Numbered from the stretch's first letter, positions 26,199 to 35,030 are shown. The stretch is DNA of 45,748 nucleotides from Saprospiraceae bacterium (GCA_013214355.1 JABSSL010000062.1:1-45748); one strand, 5' to 3'. A program made the numbers and translations. The notes: generated from the letters alone by a model not told the origin.

Positions 26199-28202
26199 TT
26201 AGAACAAGTCCTTGAATTTTTGTCGACCTTGGGCATAGTATTGCCAGACTATGCTTCGGGGATATACTGCAGTTAGACGTCTGGCAGGCTTTATCCGAAT
26301 ACTATCGATCATGGCCTGGTAGCGCTTTCTCTTCTTCCAGGTGTAGGGCAGTTTTGGGAAAAAGGACCAATGCGCCTTCAAAATCGAACTGATCAAAGCG
26401 AATTTCCCCTGGGCTAAAAACAGGAGGCCGGCTAGGCCATCAAGAACCAAACGTAGTGGAATTAGCCAAAGTATCTTTGAAATCGGATCATTTTTAACGA
26501 TGTTGTAAAGGGTGTTCCTAAAGTTGAGATACACTTTTTTCGGCGTGTCGTAATTCAAGGTTCCTCCTCCGACGTGGTAAACCACGGATTCTGGCACAAC
26601 CTTTATGCTGTAGCCCGCCCGCTTGATACGCCAGCAAAGATCGATTTCTTCAGCATGAGCAAAGTAGTCTGGATCAAATCCCCCGACCTGATGAAAAATG
26701 GGGGCTTTGATAAACAAGGCCGCACCGCTGGCCCAAAAAATCTCTGCCTTATCATCGTATTGTCCTTCATCCTCTTCCATACTACCGAAAATCCTTCCTC
26801 GACAGAAAGGATATCCCAATTTATCAATCCATCCCCCAGAACCTCCTGCGTACTCAAAGCGTGTTCGCTCGTGAAAGGACAAGATTTTTGGCTGGCAAAC
26901 TGCTACCTCGGGCTGTTCAGCAAAGACCTTCATGATAGGGGCAATCCAGCCTGGTTTTACCTCCACATCAGAATTTAGGAGAATGTAATAATCAGCGTCA
27001 ATTTGCTCCAAGGCTTCGTTGTACCCTTGGGCGAATCCCCCATTTTTAGGCAAAAACAAGGTCTTTACATCGGGAAACCCAGAGAGCACTTCTTTGGAAT
27101 TATCCGTGCTGGCATTATCCGCTACGTAGATGCTCAAGTTCTCATATTCACTTTCCAGGACGAAAGGCAAAAACTGCTTTAGGTACGTCTGGCCATTGTA
27201 ATTCAGAATCACAATAGCGACTTCTGGAATCACCGCATTAGCTTTCAATTGTAGATCTGAAGCTTCAGTATTAGCTGACAATGCCTGCTGACTGGCCAAT
27301 TTGTCTTCAGCTAGTTTGGATTGTAGCCCTTCTAGATTGTCGAAACGCATATCATGTCTAATGAAATCGACAAATTCTAAGGTGATTTCCTTCCCATAGA
27401 TATCTTCTGAAAACTCAAATATATTGACTTCAATGGTTTGATTGGTATGTTGCTCTAGCGTAGGACGATCACCAATGTACAGCATTCCACCAAACTCCTT
27501 TTCTTCCAGTCTCACCTTGACTGCATATATCCCGTAAGGCGGGATGAGTTTATGTTTATCTGATACGTCGATATTGGCAGTAGGAAAACCGATAGTCCTT
27601 CCGATCTTCTGTCCTTGAATGACTTTGCCACTAAGCAAGAAAGGATGTCCCAAGAGCTGCTTTGCAGACTTTACGTCACCCTCTTCTAGGGCTTGTCGCA
27701 CTTTGGTGGAGCTAACTGCAATGTCTTGGATTTCTTGTTTTTCTATTTCCACCACTTCATATCCAAGCTCTTCACCATGCCACTTTAAGTAATCAATATT
27801 GCCTTGACGATTCAAACCAAATCTATGGTCGTATCCGATTACAATGTACCGCGGTTTAAATCGACCAACGAGGAATTGCTGGATATATTCATCCGCAGTT
27901 TGCTGGGAAAAAGCAACTGTGAATGGGACAACCACAAGATTATCGACCCCGCACTGCCGAAATAGTTCGACCTTTTCCTCGATGGTGGTGATTAGTTTTA
28001 AACTCTTATCTCTGGGATATACGACCAGGCGTGGATGCGGGTGAAAGGTAATGATCACACTTTCACCTCCAACCTTCTGAGCGAGTTGTCTGACTTTCTG
28101 AATGATTTTCTGATGCCCGCTATGCACTCCATCAAAGGAACCGATTGTAATCACGGCTTCTTTGAATTCCGGCAAATCCTCTAAATTATAGAATACATTC
28201 AT
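26199..28202 (-). CDS. ribF: RibF (FAD synthetase/riboflavin kinase) fused to a family 2 glycosyltransferase
   Basis: The start is set at the ATG at 28202; three codons earlier lies a TTG. Residues 1 to about 304 are a complete RibF. The FAD synthetase part has GSFDGVHSGH (21-30), GYDHRFG (123-129) and SSTKVR (164-169). The riboflavin kinase part has GRTIGFPTAN (201-210), PPYGIYAV and the family's usual C-terminal RHDMRFDNLEGLQ. A linker of about 22 residues (305-326) with no methionine leads without a stop into a complete GT2 enzyme (about 327-667) resembling WbbL-type rhamnosyltransferases: AIVILNYNG, ADNASTDNS, KNGGFAQGYN, LLNSDVEV (DxD-like), GGFDPDYFAHAEEIDLCWR and YHVGGGT. One chain therefore joins flavin-cofactor synthesis to surface-glycan synthesis, which is unusual. 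Confidence 0.9.
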   Translation of the reverse strand: MNVFYNLEDLPEFKEAVITIGSFDGVHSGHQKIIQKVRQLAQKVGGESVIITFHPHPRLVVYPRDKSLKLITTIEEKVELFRQCGVDNLVVVPFTVAFSQQTADEYIQQFLVGRFKPRYIVIGYDHRFGLNRQGNIDYLKWHGEELGYEVVEIEKQEIQDIAVSSTKVRQALEEGDVKSAKQLLGHPFLLSGKVIQGQKIGRTIGFPTANIDVSDKHKLIPPYGIYAVKVRLEEKEFGGMLYIGDRPTLEQHTNQTIEVNIFEFSEDIYGKEITLEFVDFIRHDMRFDNLEGLQSKLAEDKLASQQALSANTEASDLQLKANAVIPEVAIVILNYNGQTYLKQFLPFVLESEYENLSIYVADNASTDNSKEVLSGFPDVKTLFLPKNGGFAQGYNEALEQIDADYYILLNSDVEVKPGWIAPIMKVFAEQPEVAVCQPKILSFHERTRFEYAGGSGGWIDKLGYPFCRGRIFGSMEEDEGQYDDKAEIFWASGAALFIKAPIFHQVGGFDPDYFAHAEEIDLCWRIKRAGYSIKVVPESVVYHVGGGTLNYDTPKKVYLNFRNTLYNIVKNDPISKILWLIPLRLVLDGLAGLLFLAQGKFALISSILKAHWSFFPKLPYTWKKRKRYQAMIDSIRIKPARRLTAVYPRSIVWQYYAQGRQKFKDLF

Positions 28203-28208
28203 AGGCTG

Positions 28209-28216
28209 CAAATGTA
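28209..28216 (-). promoter_or_regulatory. Candidate -7 box adjacent to the ribF-GT2 start
   Basis: Minus-strand TACATTTG matches TAnnTTTG and ends seven bases before the ATG at 28202, implying a very short or absent 5' leader. No -33 TTG at the expected spacing. Confidence 0.35.
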
Positions 28217-28423
28217 TACTTTTCCCGATTTTTACTAGATTATTTGTATTCCTTTTTGGTAAAACTTTACATCAATTCCCAACAGCTCTCTAAACAGCAG
28301 AGTCGGAAAATAGGTTATAAAGGAAGGGAGTTTTGCTATGACCTATTTTAAGGTCTAGTTTTGCTTGCCATTTTTACAATGTGTTATAGATGAACCTGCG
28401 TTCATAATTTCGTTTTTTGTTAG

Positions 28424-28431
28424 TAGCTTTG
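28424..28431 (+). promoter_or_regulatory. Candidate -7 box for the Mrp gene
   Basis: TAGCTTTG matches TAnnTTTG and lies 18 bases before the ATG at 28450, implying a leader of about a dozen bases. The -33 region has only a TTC-like partial match. Confidence 0.35.
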
Positions 28432-28449
28432 CGTCTAATTTTGAAAAGC

Positions 28450-29547
28450 ATGGAAATAGATAAGAGTGTAGTAGCAGAGGCCTTGGCCAAAGTAAAAGAT
28501 CCGAGTTCTGGTCAGAGCATCATCATGAGAAACATGGTGGTGGATTTGAAGGTGGAAGGGGATAATATCAGCTTTACAATCGAATTAGCCAGTCTTAATG
28601 CGGACCACAAGTCTGAGCTCAATTTTGCTTGTCAAGCGGCCCTCCAGGAGGTCTATCCACAGGCTAATGTACATGTGCACATGGTATCCAATAATCCTTC
28701 GGCACAAGCCCCAGCTAGAGTTTTACCACAGGTGAAAAACATTATTGCTGTAGCATCAGGTAAAGGAGGAGTAGGGAAATCTACGGTAAGTACCAATCTA
28801 GCGCTGGGCCTAAAAGCCTTGGGAGCAAAGGTTGGTTTAATGGATGCTGACTTATATGGACCCTCTATCCCAACCATGTTTGGCTTAAGTGGGCAGCGAC
28901 CTAAGGTGGAAACCCTCTATGGGCAGCCAAAAATTATTCCATTGGAGGCCTACGGTATGCCTGTTATTTCCATTGGGTTCATCATTGAACCAGAACAAGC
29001 AGTGGTGCTCCGAGGGCCAAGATTGGCAGGGATTATCAAGCAGTTTATTAATGATACAATCTGGCCGGAGTTAGACTATTTGGTGGTGGATCTACCACCA
29101 GGTACTGGGGATATTCAACTAAGCTTGGTTCAGTCTGTTCCCGTGACTGGGGCGGTTATGGTTACCACTCCACAAGAGGTTGCTGTAGCCGATGCCGTAA
29201 AGGCCATGAATATGTTTATGCTGCCGTCCGTGAATGTGCCGATACTTGGGGTGGTGGAAAATATGTCTTGGTTTACTCCTGAGGAACTTCCTGACAATAA
29301 ATACTATTTATTTGGTGAAGGCGGAGGAAAGAAACTGGCGAAAATGGCCAATACAGTATTGTTGGGGCAGCTTCCATTGGTACAGGCGGTAAGAGAGGCA
29401 GGGGATGCCGGCAAGCCAATAGTATTGGAGGATCATCCAATTACAAAGCAAGCTATTATGCAAATTGCTGAAAATACGGCACGTCAAGTAGCTATGAGAA
29501 ATGAGATGAAAGCGCCCACGCAGATAGTGCAGATTAAAACTCAATAG
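28450..29547 (+). CDS. Mrp/ApbC/NBP35-type Fe-S cluster carrier P-loop ATPase
   Basis: The start is set at the ATG at 28450 (MEIDKSVVAEAL); the frame extends 11 codons upstream to a TTG. The 365-residue product has an N-terminal DUF59/MIP18-like domain (about 1-85) and a ParA/MinD-like ATPase with deviant Walker A GKGGVGKST (104-112), a MDADLYGPS loop, VVDLPPGTGD and ENMSWF. As in many Bacteroidota homologues the ENMSWFTPEELPDNKYYLFG segment lacks the CxxC found in E. coli Mrp. It probably assembles or delivers Fe-S clusters together with the Nfu-type protein encoded about 100 bases downstream. Confidence 0.94.
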   Translation: MEIDKSVVAEALAKVKDPSSGQSIIMRNMVVDLKVEGDNISFTIELASLNADHKSELNFACQAALQEVYPQANVHVHMVSNNPSAQAPARVLPQVKNIIAVASGKGGVGKSTVSTNLALGLKALGAKVGLMDADLYGPSIPTMFGLSGQRPKVETLYGQPKIIPLEAYGMPVISIGFIIEPEQAVVLRGPRLAGIIKQFINDTIWPELDYLVVDLPPGTGDIQLSLVQSVPVTGAVMVTTPQEVAVADAVKAMNMFMLPSVNVPILGVVENMSWFTPEELPDNKYYLFGEGGGKKLAKMANTVLLGQLPLVQAVREAGDAGKPIVLEDHPITKQAIMQIAENTARQVAMRNEMKAPTQIVQIKTQ

Positions 29548-29645
29548 TGCAATTTTTTGTACCTTAGATATCGGATGTATAGATTCAAGCTCCTGCTTGC
29601 TGAAAAGGTAAATAGGAGCGTCATGCTCTAAATTCAATTGAATAG

Positions 29646-29906
29646 ATGTCAACTAGTGAGAAACAAAAGTTAATATCCAAAATAGACCAAGCCTTGAACG
29701 AGGTAAGGCCTCATTTGGCTGTTGATGGAGGTAATGTGGAGGTCGTAGATGTCACAGAGGACCATATCGTAAAGATCAAGTGGCTGGGTACTTGCGAAGG
29801 ATGCAGTATGTCTGCTATGACAATGCGTGCTGGTATTGAACAAGCGATCAGAGGTCAATTGCCGGAGATCGTCAGTGTACAGGCAGTGAATGGCCTTTCG
29901 GTGTAG
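29646..29906 (+). CDS. NifU-like C-terminal domain (Nfu-type) Fe-S scaffold
   Basis: An 86-residue protein consisting only of the Nfu domain, with the cluster-binding C50-EG-C53 motif (LGTCEGCSMS), the preceding RPHLAVDGGNVEV signature and the IRGQLPEI block. It binds a [4Fe-4S] cluster at the dimer interface and hands it to client proteins. It follows the Mrp gene by 98 bases and precedes pyrF by 25, all on the plus strand, so the three may be cotranscribed. Its size is typical of Bacteroidota single-domain Nfu. Confidence 0.95.
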   Translation: MSTSEKQKLISKIDQALNEVRPHLAVDGGNVEVVDVTEDHIVKIKWLGTCEGCSMSAMTMRAGIEQAIRGQLPEIVSVQAVNGLSV

Positions 29907-29931
29907 GGTTGTAGATTTATCAAAGTAGAAA

Positions 29932-30735
29932 ATGACCAGAGCGGAACTTATTGCGCAAATCCAGGCCAAGCAATCCTTTTTGTGTATTGGCTTAGATACT
30001 GATATTAGTCGAATTCCAGCACACCTTCTTTCCCACGATGATCCTGTTTTCGAATTCAATAAGCAGATTATCGACGCTACTCATGATCTATGTGTGGCAT
30101 ACAAGCCCAATATAGCTTTTTACGAATCTTTGGGGGCCAAGGGCTGGGAGTCTTTAGCCAAAACTATGGCCTACATTCCAAAGGAGATTTTTACCATTGC
30201 TGATGCCAAACGAGGGGATATAGGCAATACCTCTAGGATGTATGCGAAAACATTTTTCGAAACCTTAGATTTTGATGCGGTAACGGTGGCCCCTTATATG
30301 GGGGTAGACTCGGTGATGCCTTTCCTAGAATTTGAAGGCAAGTGGGTTATACTTTTAGCATTAACTTCCAACAAGGGAAGCCAAGATTTTCAGTTGACCC
30401 AGCAGGAAGGTGGGATGCCATTGTATGAAAAAGTTATGCGAAAGGCACAGGAGTGGGGCACAGATTCCAATCTCATGTATGTAGTTGGTGCTACCCATCC
30501 GGAAAAGTTTACCGAGATTCGTCGAATTGCTCCTGCACATTTCTTATTGGTCCCAGGGGTAGGAGCCCAAGGTGGGACGGTAGAAGCTGTTACCCAATAT
30601 GGTCAAAACGAAGATATAGGGCTCCTAATCAATTCCTCTAGAGGCATTATTTATGCCGGTCAAGGAGAAGACTTTGCCGCTCAAGCTAGAATTGCCGCTC
30701 AGCAGCTGCAGTCTCAAATGGCCCAGCAATTGTAG
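29932..30735 (+). CDS. pyrF: Orotidine 5'-phosphate decarboxylase (type 2)
   Basis: Catalyses the last step of UMP synthesis, OMP to UMP plus CO2. The 267-residue TIM-barrel protein has the catalytic array D91-x-K93-x-x-D96 in [12 protein letters not shown], substrate loops CIGLDTD (18-24) and YKPNIAFYE (58-66), and the phosphate-binding PGVGAQGG and NSSRGI. Length and the KRGDIGNT motif place it in the long type 2 subfamily. It follows the Nfu gene closely. No other pyr gene is nearby. Confidence 0.96.
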   Translation: MTRAELIAQIQAKQSFLCIGLDTDISRIPAHLLSHDDPVFEFNKQIIDATHDLCVAYKPNIAFYESLGAKGWESLAKTMAYIPKEIFTIADAKRGDIGNTSRMYAKTFFETLDFDAVTVAPYMGVDSVMPFLEFEGKWVILLALTSNKGSQDFQLTQQEGGMPLYEKVMRKAQEWGTDSNLMYVVGATHPEKFTEIRRIAPAHFLLVPGVGAQGGTVEAVTQYGQNEDIGLLINSSRGIIYAGQGEDFAAQARIAAQQLQSQMAQQL

Positions 30736-30753
30736 GTAACTGTCTGCCTTAGG

Positions 30754-31530
30754 TTATTGTCTCAAGGCTAGGGTGTCAGCTCCATAACTTGCTGTCTTAT
30801 AACCTTGCTCTTCCAGCATTTTTCCCGCCGCTTGCCGATCATCTCTGCTGAGATGACTATGCTCAAATATGACTACCTTAGGCTGGAAGATACTGAAGGG
30901 AAATAACTTTAAAACTTCGTAGTCATATCCTTCGGTGTCAATGTGGATGAGATCTACGCTTTCCACATTGTTTTCTTTGATTAGTGTCTCGAAACTGGAG
31001 CATTGTATCCAATCGAAGCCAATGACACCCTCCTCCTCTTTAGGCATTTGAATACCATACTTTTCACACTGTCTGGAAATATGTCCAGACTTAAGCATCG
31101 CTACTAACTGGGAGCGGTTGAAAGAGCTTAAACCGGTAGCCCAACGGGCCTTTGAAAAGGCGACCTTAAACAATTTGCGTTGCTTATCCTCTTGATCCAG
31201 TGCTCGGTTGATGGGAGTCACAGAATCATTTTGGTAGATATATTCTAAGCTCTCAAAGGCGGACGGCTGCGGTTCCAAGAGCAAGCCGCGCCAGCCATCT
31301 CGTTTTATGAATTTGCAGAGTGGATCATGTTGGAAACCATCATTACTCCCTACTTGGACAAAGAAGACATTGTCCTGAGAATTCGAAAACTCATCAAGAA
31401 CCGCCTCAAGGCTATTTGGCTTTGGACGCCATAGGTATTTATAGTAGAAACGGATAAAAGAAGGGCATTTGGCGAGCATGAACATTCTCATTCTCACCAA
31501 GCCTGGTTTTAGCTGGTATCTGAAAAACAT
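30754..31530 (-). CDS. FkbM-family methyltransferase
   Basis: A 258-residue SAM-dependent methyltransferase of the FkbM family. It has the SAM-binding loop VQVGSNDG (58-65), GLLLEPQP (strand 2), and the family motif LIHIDTEGYDYEVLK followed by PKVVIFEHSHL. FkbM proteins methylate hydroxyl or other groups of polyketides, sugars or surface glycans. The acceptor is unknown here, but the many glycosyltransferases in this window favour a glycan. It is convergent with pyrF (18 bases between stops). The gene is preceded upstream by the repeat-rich non-coding stretch. Confidence 0.88.
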   Translation of the reverse strand: MFFRYQLKPGLVRMRMFMLAKCPSFIRFYYKYLWRPKPNSLEAVLDEFSNSQDNVFFVQVGSNDGFQHDPLCKFIKRDGWRGLLLEPQPSAFESLEYIYQNDSVTPINRALDQEDKQRKLFKVAFSKARWATGLSSFNRSQLVAMLKSGHISRQCEKYGIQMPKEEEGVIGFDWIQCSSFETLIKENNVESVDLIHIDTEGYDYEVLKLFPFSIFQPKVVIFEHSHLSRDDRQAAGKMLEEQGYKTASYGADTLALRQ

Positions 31531-32367
31531 TTAGTTGGTTGTTATCTATCCTGCTTGTTAGTCGTGCCCGCAAAGCTACTCTAATTAATTGATATAGGCA
31601 CTTGGAATGGTGTTTTTGCATGAACATATTACTGATATTGAGATCACTTTTTGAGAGAATATCATCTATCGATTCCGCTAGACAGGTTTGGTCAGAGCCT
31701 GTCCTTTACTTTTGAAAATAGATATATCGAAGGTGTCCATATATTTTCCCCAAGCCGTTGCAGGTGCATGTCCTTGCCAGATAGATTTTCACCAACAACC
31801 ATCCTTGACTCCCATTGTGTTGGTGGAAAACACCAACACGGGCCTGGCGGATGTTTTCTTACCCGGCGCTTTGCCGATTTTTGTGAGTTGTGATCTCTCC
31901 AGTCATAGTTGACTGTTTAAATCTCCGCCAGCCACCGGCCTCCCTAGCCGTTGTTGCGGGCCTGTCTTCCCACTGCGTTCCTTAGCCGTTGTTGCGTGTT
32001 TCCCACCAACAACCATCCTTGGCTCCCATTGAACTGGAACTCCTTATGTAGCGCTTAATCGTTATACATCTAATTCTTTATGATGAATAGTTGCTTTTAA
32101 CATAGAATTCTAGCAAGCCAGATAGATTTTCACCTGCGACATATCCGGGGTGATCAAGGCATCCAGGAGAGATGGTGGTGGGAAACACCATCCATCGGCT
32201 GGGGAGATCAAGGAGGTGAGTAAATGGGTAATCCCAAGTTCTGGCAAGTACCTAGCGCCAGATAGAGAAAACACAGACCAGCGCAAAAGGCCCGTGTGGG
32301 TGCCTGCTAGCCAAATAGATTTTTACTAATAAAGAGAAAAGAATCTGGAAACATGAGATGAATGAAA
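31531..32367. repeat. Gene-free region with dispersed palindromic repeat elements
   Basis: No convincing gene lies in these 837 bases. Instead several short motifs recur. GCCAGATAGATTTTCACC occurs at 31776-31793 and 32117-32134, with degenerate copies starting at 32257 and 32310. ACCAACAACCATCCTTG plus CTCCCATTG occurs at 31791-31817 and 32005-32031 with one mismatch. TAGCCGTTGTTGCG occurs at 31945-31958 and 31983-31996. The core GGTGG[AG]AAACACC occurs at 31822-31834 and 32177-32189, and inverted (GTGTTTCCCACC) at 31996-32007. The cores sit in hairpins. This fits a dispersed, genome-specific palindromic repeat family or a decayed mobile element, with no encoded transposase. Confidence 0.7.
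31817..31839. repeat. Perfect 9-bp hairpin within the repeat region
   Basis: GTGTTGGTG, loop GAAAA, then CACCAACAC: a perfect inverted repeat. Related hairpins are GATGGTG...CACCATC (32171-32192) and GTTGTTG...CAACAAC (31988-32013). None has a T-run, so a simple terminator is unlikely. Confidence 0.8.
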
Positions 32368-33780
32368 TCAATCAAATGCACGATTCAAAGCTAGCACCTT
32401 AAGCTGAGGGTGTTGACTCATAAATCGCTGAATAATCTTGGTGGTTTCTGGATTCCCAGGAAATGACTTGACTACCTCGCGTAAGGACTCTGTTCCTTGT
32501 TGTGCCTCTTCTTGAGTGGCATATCCGTAGCCAGCATATCGTCCATATTCTACAAGTACTATTGAGATTTCTTCTGCCGTTCTTCCAGTGTCAATCAGGA
32601 GAAAGTCCTCTTCAAATACGGTGGAAAGTCTTTCTTTCACCTCCTCCGCCCGTTCATTATAAGAGGCTACGCTTTCTTGTTCAATACAGGCCCCGTGGCA
32701 TTGTTTGATATGATAGTTAAAACAGGCGCTTTGACTGGCTTGTAAGTGACAATAGCGAGCGCAGAGTTCATATTCTGAAAGCATGCGACTGATGTGCCCC
32801 TTGGCCCGGCTAAGTTTGGGGTATTCGGCAATGATATTGTACTTCTTGCGATCTTTGGCTAGTACTTTAGCGGCATCAAAGCACAAATAACCAGCCTCAT
32901 TGTAATAGTAATGGATGACAAAGGGAAAGTTGCGCATTCGTTGGGCTCGGTTGATGGCTGGAGAGAGGCGTTTTATCTCATAAGACTCTAGCAGCAGAGC
33001 AACCAATTCGCTACCCGTCAATTCAAAAGTAATATCCCAAACTCTCTTTTGTAACTTCGTCCCCTTCTCCGTCATATCAGCAAAGTGCTCCGCAATTCGT
33101 TTCTTGATGTTAATACTCTTACCCACATAGACGACATTTCCATCTTGATCGTGGAAATAATATACACCGCAAGCTTCCGGAAGGCCATGGATTTGTTCTA
33201 AGGTAATGTCATTAGGAAGTTTAGAGGCTTTGATACCGAGATTGATGATTTTGTCGGCAGTTTCCTGATTCTCCTTATTTTCTAAAATCATTTCGAAAAG
33301 CTCGGTAGTAGCCTTGGCATCAGCCATGGCCCTATGCCGGGCATCTACTTGGATTTGGAAGTGGCGAATCAAGTTTTCTAAACTGTAGGATCGAAGACCG
33401 GGGAAGGCTTGTTTACTCAGCCGGACCGTGCACAATTGCCGACGACTAAAGGTATAACCCAAACGTTGAAATTCTTCCCGGATAAAAGTGTAATCAAACC
33501 TCACATTATGTGCCACGAAAACAGCCCCTTCGGTCAATTCTACAATCTCCTTAGCCACTTCATAAAACTTCGGTGCGTCAGCCACCATATCTTGACTTAT
33601 ACCAGTCAGTTGTGTAATGCCATAGGGGATATAGCATTCTGGATTAATTAAAGTCTCAAAAGTTTGAATTATCTTTTCACCGTCATGTCGAATAATGGCA
33701 ATTTCAGTGATCTTGTCCCGGCTGGCTCGACCTCCTGTAGTTTCGATATCAATGATGGTATATTCCTTCTTTTTTGTCAC
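32368..33780 (-). CDS. DnaQ-like 3'-5' exonuclease fused to a UvrC-type GIY-YIG nuclease
   Basis: The start is set at GTG 33780, giving 470 residues that begin just before the exonuclease motif. A longer frame reaches 33948 but would run through the divergent gene and adds nothing recognisable. Residues about 6-170 form a DEDDh exonuclease: IIDIETTGG with D11 and E13, VAHNVRFDYTFI, and RHRAMADAKAT. Residues about 195-275 form a GIY-YIG domain: CGVYYFHDQDGNVVYVGKSINIKKRIAEHF. A UvrC-like region with a cysteine cluster (CARYCHL, ACFNYHIKQCHGAC) follows. The UvrC RNase-H half is absent. This DNA polymerase III epsilon-like/GIY-YIG (Cho-related) arrangement is known in bacteria and is presumed to act in DNA repair. 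Confidence 0.9.
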   Translation of the reverse strand: MTKKKEYTIIDIETTGGRASRDKITEIAIIRHDGEKIIQTFETLINPECYIPYGITQLTGISQDMVADAPKFYEVAKEIVELTEGAVFVAHNVRFDYTFIREEFQRLGYTFSRRQLCTVRLSKQAFPGLRSYSLENLIRHFQIQVDARHRAMADAKATTELFEMILENKENQETADKIINLGIKASKLPNDITLEQIHGLPEACGVYYFHDQDGNVVYVGKSINIKKRIAEHFADMTEKGTKLQKRVWDITFELTGSELVALLLESYEIKRLSPAINRAQRMRNFPFVIHYYYNEAGYLCFDAAKVLAKDRKKYNIIAEYPKLSRAKGHISRMLSEYELCARYCHLQASQSACFNYHIKQCHGACIEQESVASYNERAEEVKERLSTVFEEDFLLIDTGRTAEEISIVLVEYGRYAGYGYATQEEAQQGTESLREVVKSFPGNPETTKIIQRFMSQHPQLKVLALNRAFD

Positions 33781-33800
33781 CGGATTAAAACAATTTGGTC

Positions 33801-35030
33801 GTGAAGATAAAATTTTTTGTTGTATTTTTAAGCTTCTTGAATTTCTATTGTTCCGCCAATAGGCAGCAACCCACACTAGGCCAACTTCCAATTGATAAAG
33901 CTCAACGCTTAGCGGTAGGGGCCGAGCGTCTGGATATGTACTGGCCACTGATTAAGGACAAAAAGGTAGCCTTTGTGGTAAATCAAACCTCGAGAATGGG
34001 GGAGGCGCACTTGATTGATTCTTTACATGCGCTGGATTTAGATATTGCCAGGATTTTCGCTCCTGAACATGGCTTCAGAGGGACGGCTGATGCGGGGGAA
34101 AAAATAAAAGATGGTAAAGATGCCGCTACTGGGATTCCTATTACATCCTTATACGGTAAAAAACGGAAGCCTTCTCCAGAGGATTTGTCGGGGGTAGATT
34201 GGGTCATTTTTGATATTCAGGATGTTGGCGCTCGCTTTTATACCTATATCTCCAGTATGCACTATGTCATGCAAGCCTGCGCAGAACAAGGAATTGCCTT
34301 CATGGTTTTAGATCGCCCCAACCCTAATGGGCACTATGTAGACGGGCCAGTATTGGATCCGGAATACCAATCCTTTGTTGGGATGCATGAGGTGCCTGTG
34401 GTACATGGGTTAACAGTGGGTGAATATGCTTCGATGGTAAATGAGGAAGGTTGGTTAGGGAAAGGGTTGAAGTGTGACCTCAAAGTGATTCCATGTGCTG
34501 GCTATAGCCATCAAACGCCTTATACTTTGCCCATCAAACCTTCACCAAATCTGCCAAATAATCGAGCCATCTATCTGTATCCATCTCTGTGCTTTTTTGA
34601 GGGTACGCAGGTAAGCGTGGGGCGCGGAACCGATAAGCAATTTCAACTAATTGGTTTACCCAATTATCCTTCTGAAGAGTTTTCGTTTACTCCAAGCCCG
34701 CAACCCGGCGCTCGCTACCCTAAACACCAAGATAAACTCCTTCATGGATTCGATCTTACCAGGAAAGCAGCGGAAGATATTCGTAAAGAGGCCCGTCTGA
34801 ACCTGTCCTATTTATTAGAAGTGTATCAAAATGCCCCTGATAAAGAGCAGTTCTTTCTGAAGACAAACTTCTTCGATAAGTTAGCAGGAGGTAAATCATT
34901 GCAGGAGCAACTGAAGGCTGGCTGGTCTGAACAGCAAATTCGAAAGAGTTGGGAGCCCCAGCTCAGTCAATTCAAACAAAAGAGAAAAAAATACCTCTTA
35001 TACACGGATGAATTTTCGGTTAAAAACTAA
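33801..35030 (+). CDS. NamZ-like exo-beta-N-acetylmuramidase (DUF1343)
   Basis: The family, formerly DUF1343, removes N-acetylmuramic acid from non-reducing ends of peptidoglycan fragments, as described for Bacillus and Tannerella NamZ. The 409-residue form starts at GTG 33801 (MKIKFFVVFL); a TTG two codons earlier is the alternative. The N-terminus is a signal peptide with a possible but atypical lipoprotein cysteine at C17. Family motifs are VAFVVNQTS, FAPEHGFRG (PEHGF 88-92), VIFDIQDVGARFYTYISSM, LDRPNPNG and EGTQVSVGRGTDKQFQ. It most likely acts in the periplasm on cell-wall turnover products. It is divergent from the exonuclease gene with only 20 bases between the chosen starts. Confidence 0.9.
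   Translation: MKIKFFVVFLSFLNFYCSANRQQPTLGQLPIDKAQRLAVGAERLDMYWPLIKDKKVAFVVNQTSRMGEAHLIDSLHALDLDIARIFAPEHGFRGTADAGEKIKDGKDAATGIPITSLYGKKRKPSPEDLSGVDWVIFDIQDVGARFYTYISSMHYVMQACAEQGIAFMVLDRPNPNGHYVDGPVLDPEYQSFVGMHEVPVVHGLTVGEYASMVNEEGWLGKGLKCDLKVIPCAGYSHQTPYTLPIKPSPNLPNNRAIYLYPSLCFFEGTQVSVGRGTDKQFQLIGLPNYPSEEFSFTPSPQPGARYPKHQDKLLHGFDLTRKAAEDIRKEARLNLSYLLEVYQNAPDKEQFFLKTNFFDKLAGGKSLQEQLKAGWSEQQIRKSWEPQLSQFKQKRKKYLLYTDEFSVKN

Noticed and set aside
26574-26978. 134-codon plus-strand frame
   Set aside because: Antisense shadow of the conserved GT2 half of the RibF fusion.
31651-31912. Two overlapping plus-strand frames of 74-80 codons in the repeat region
   Set aside because: They run through hairpins and repeats, begin without a promoter, and show no protein-like composition.
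31776-32326. Possible CRISPR array
   Set aside because: Repeat spacing is irregular (341, 140 and 53 bases for one motif), some copies are inverted, and no cas gene is nearby.
31531-32367. Possible retron or other defence-type non-coding RNA
   Set aside because: Hairpins are present, but no reverse transcriptase or effector gene lies next to them; both neighbours are ordinary FkbM and exonuclease genes.
33781-33948. N-terminal extension of the exonuclease/GIY-YIG protein to 33948
   Set aside because: It also starts at GTG, overlaps the signal-peptide region of the divergent muramidase gene, and adds 56 residues with no family similarity.
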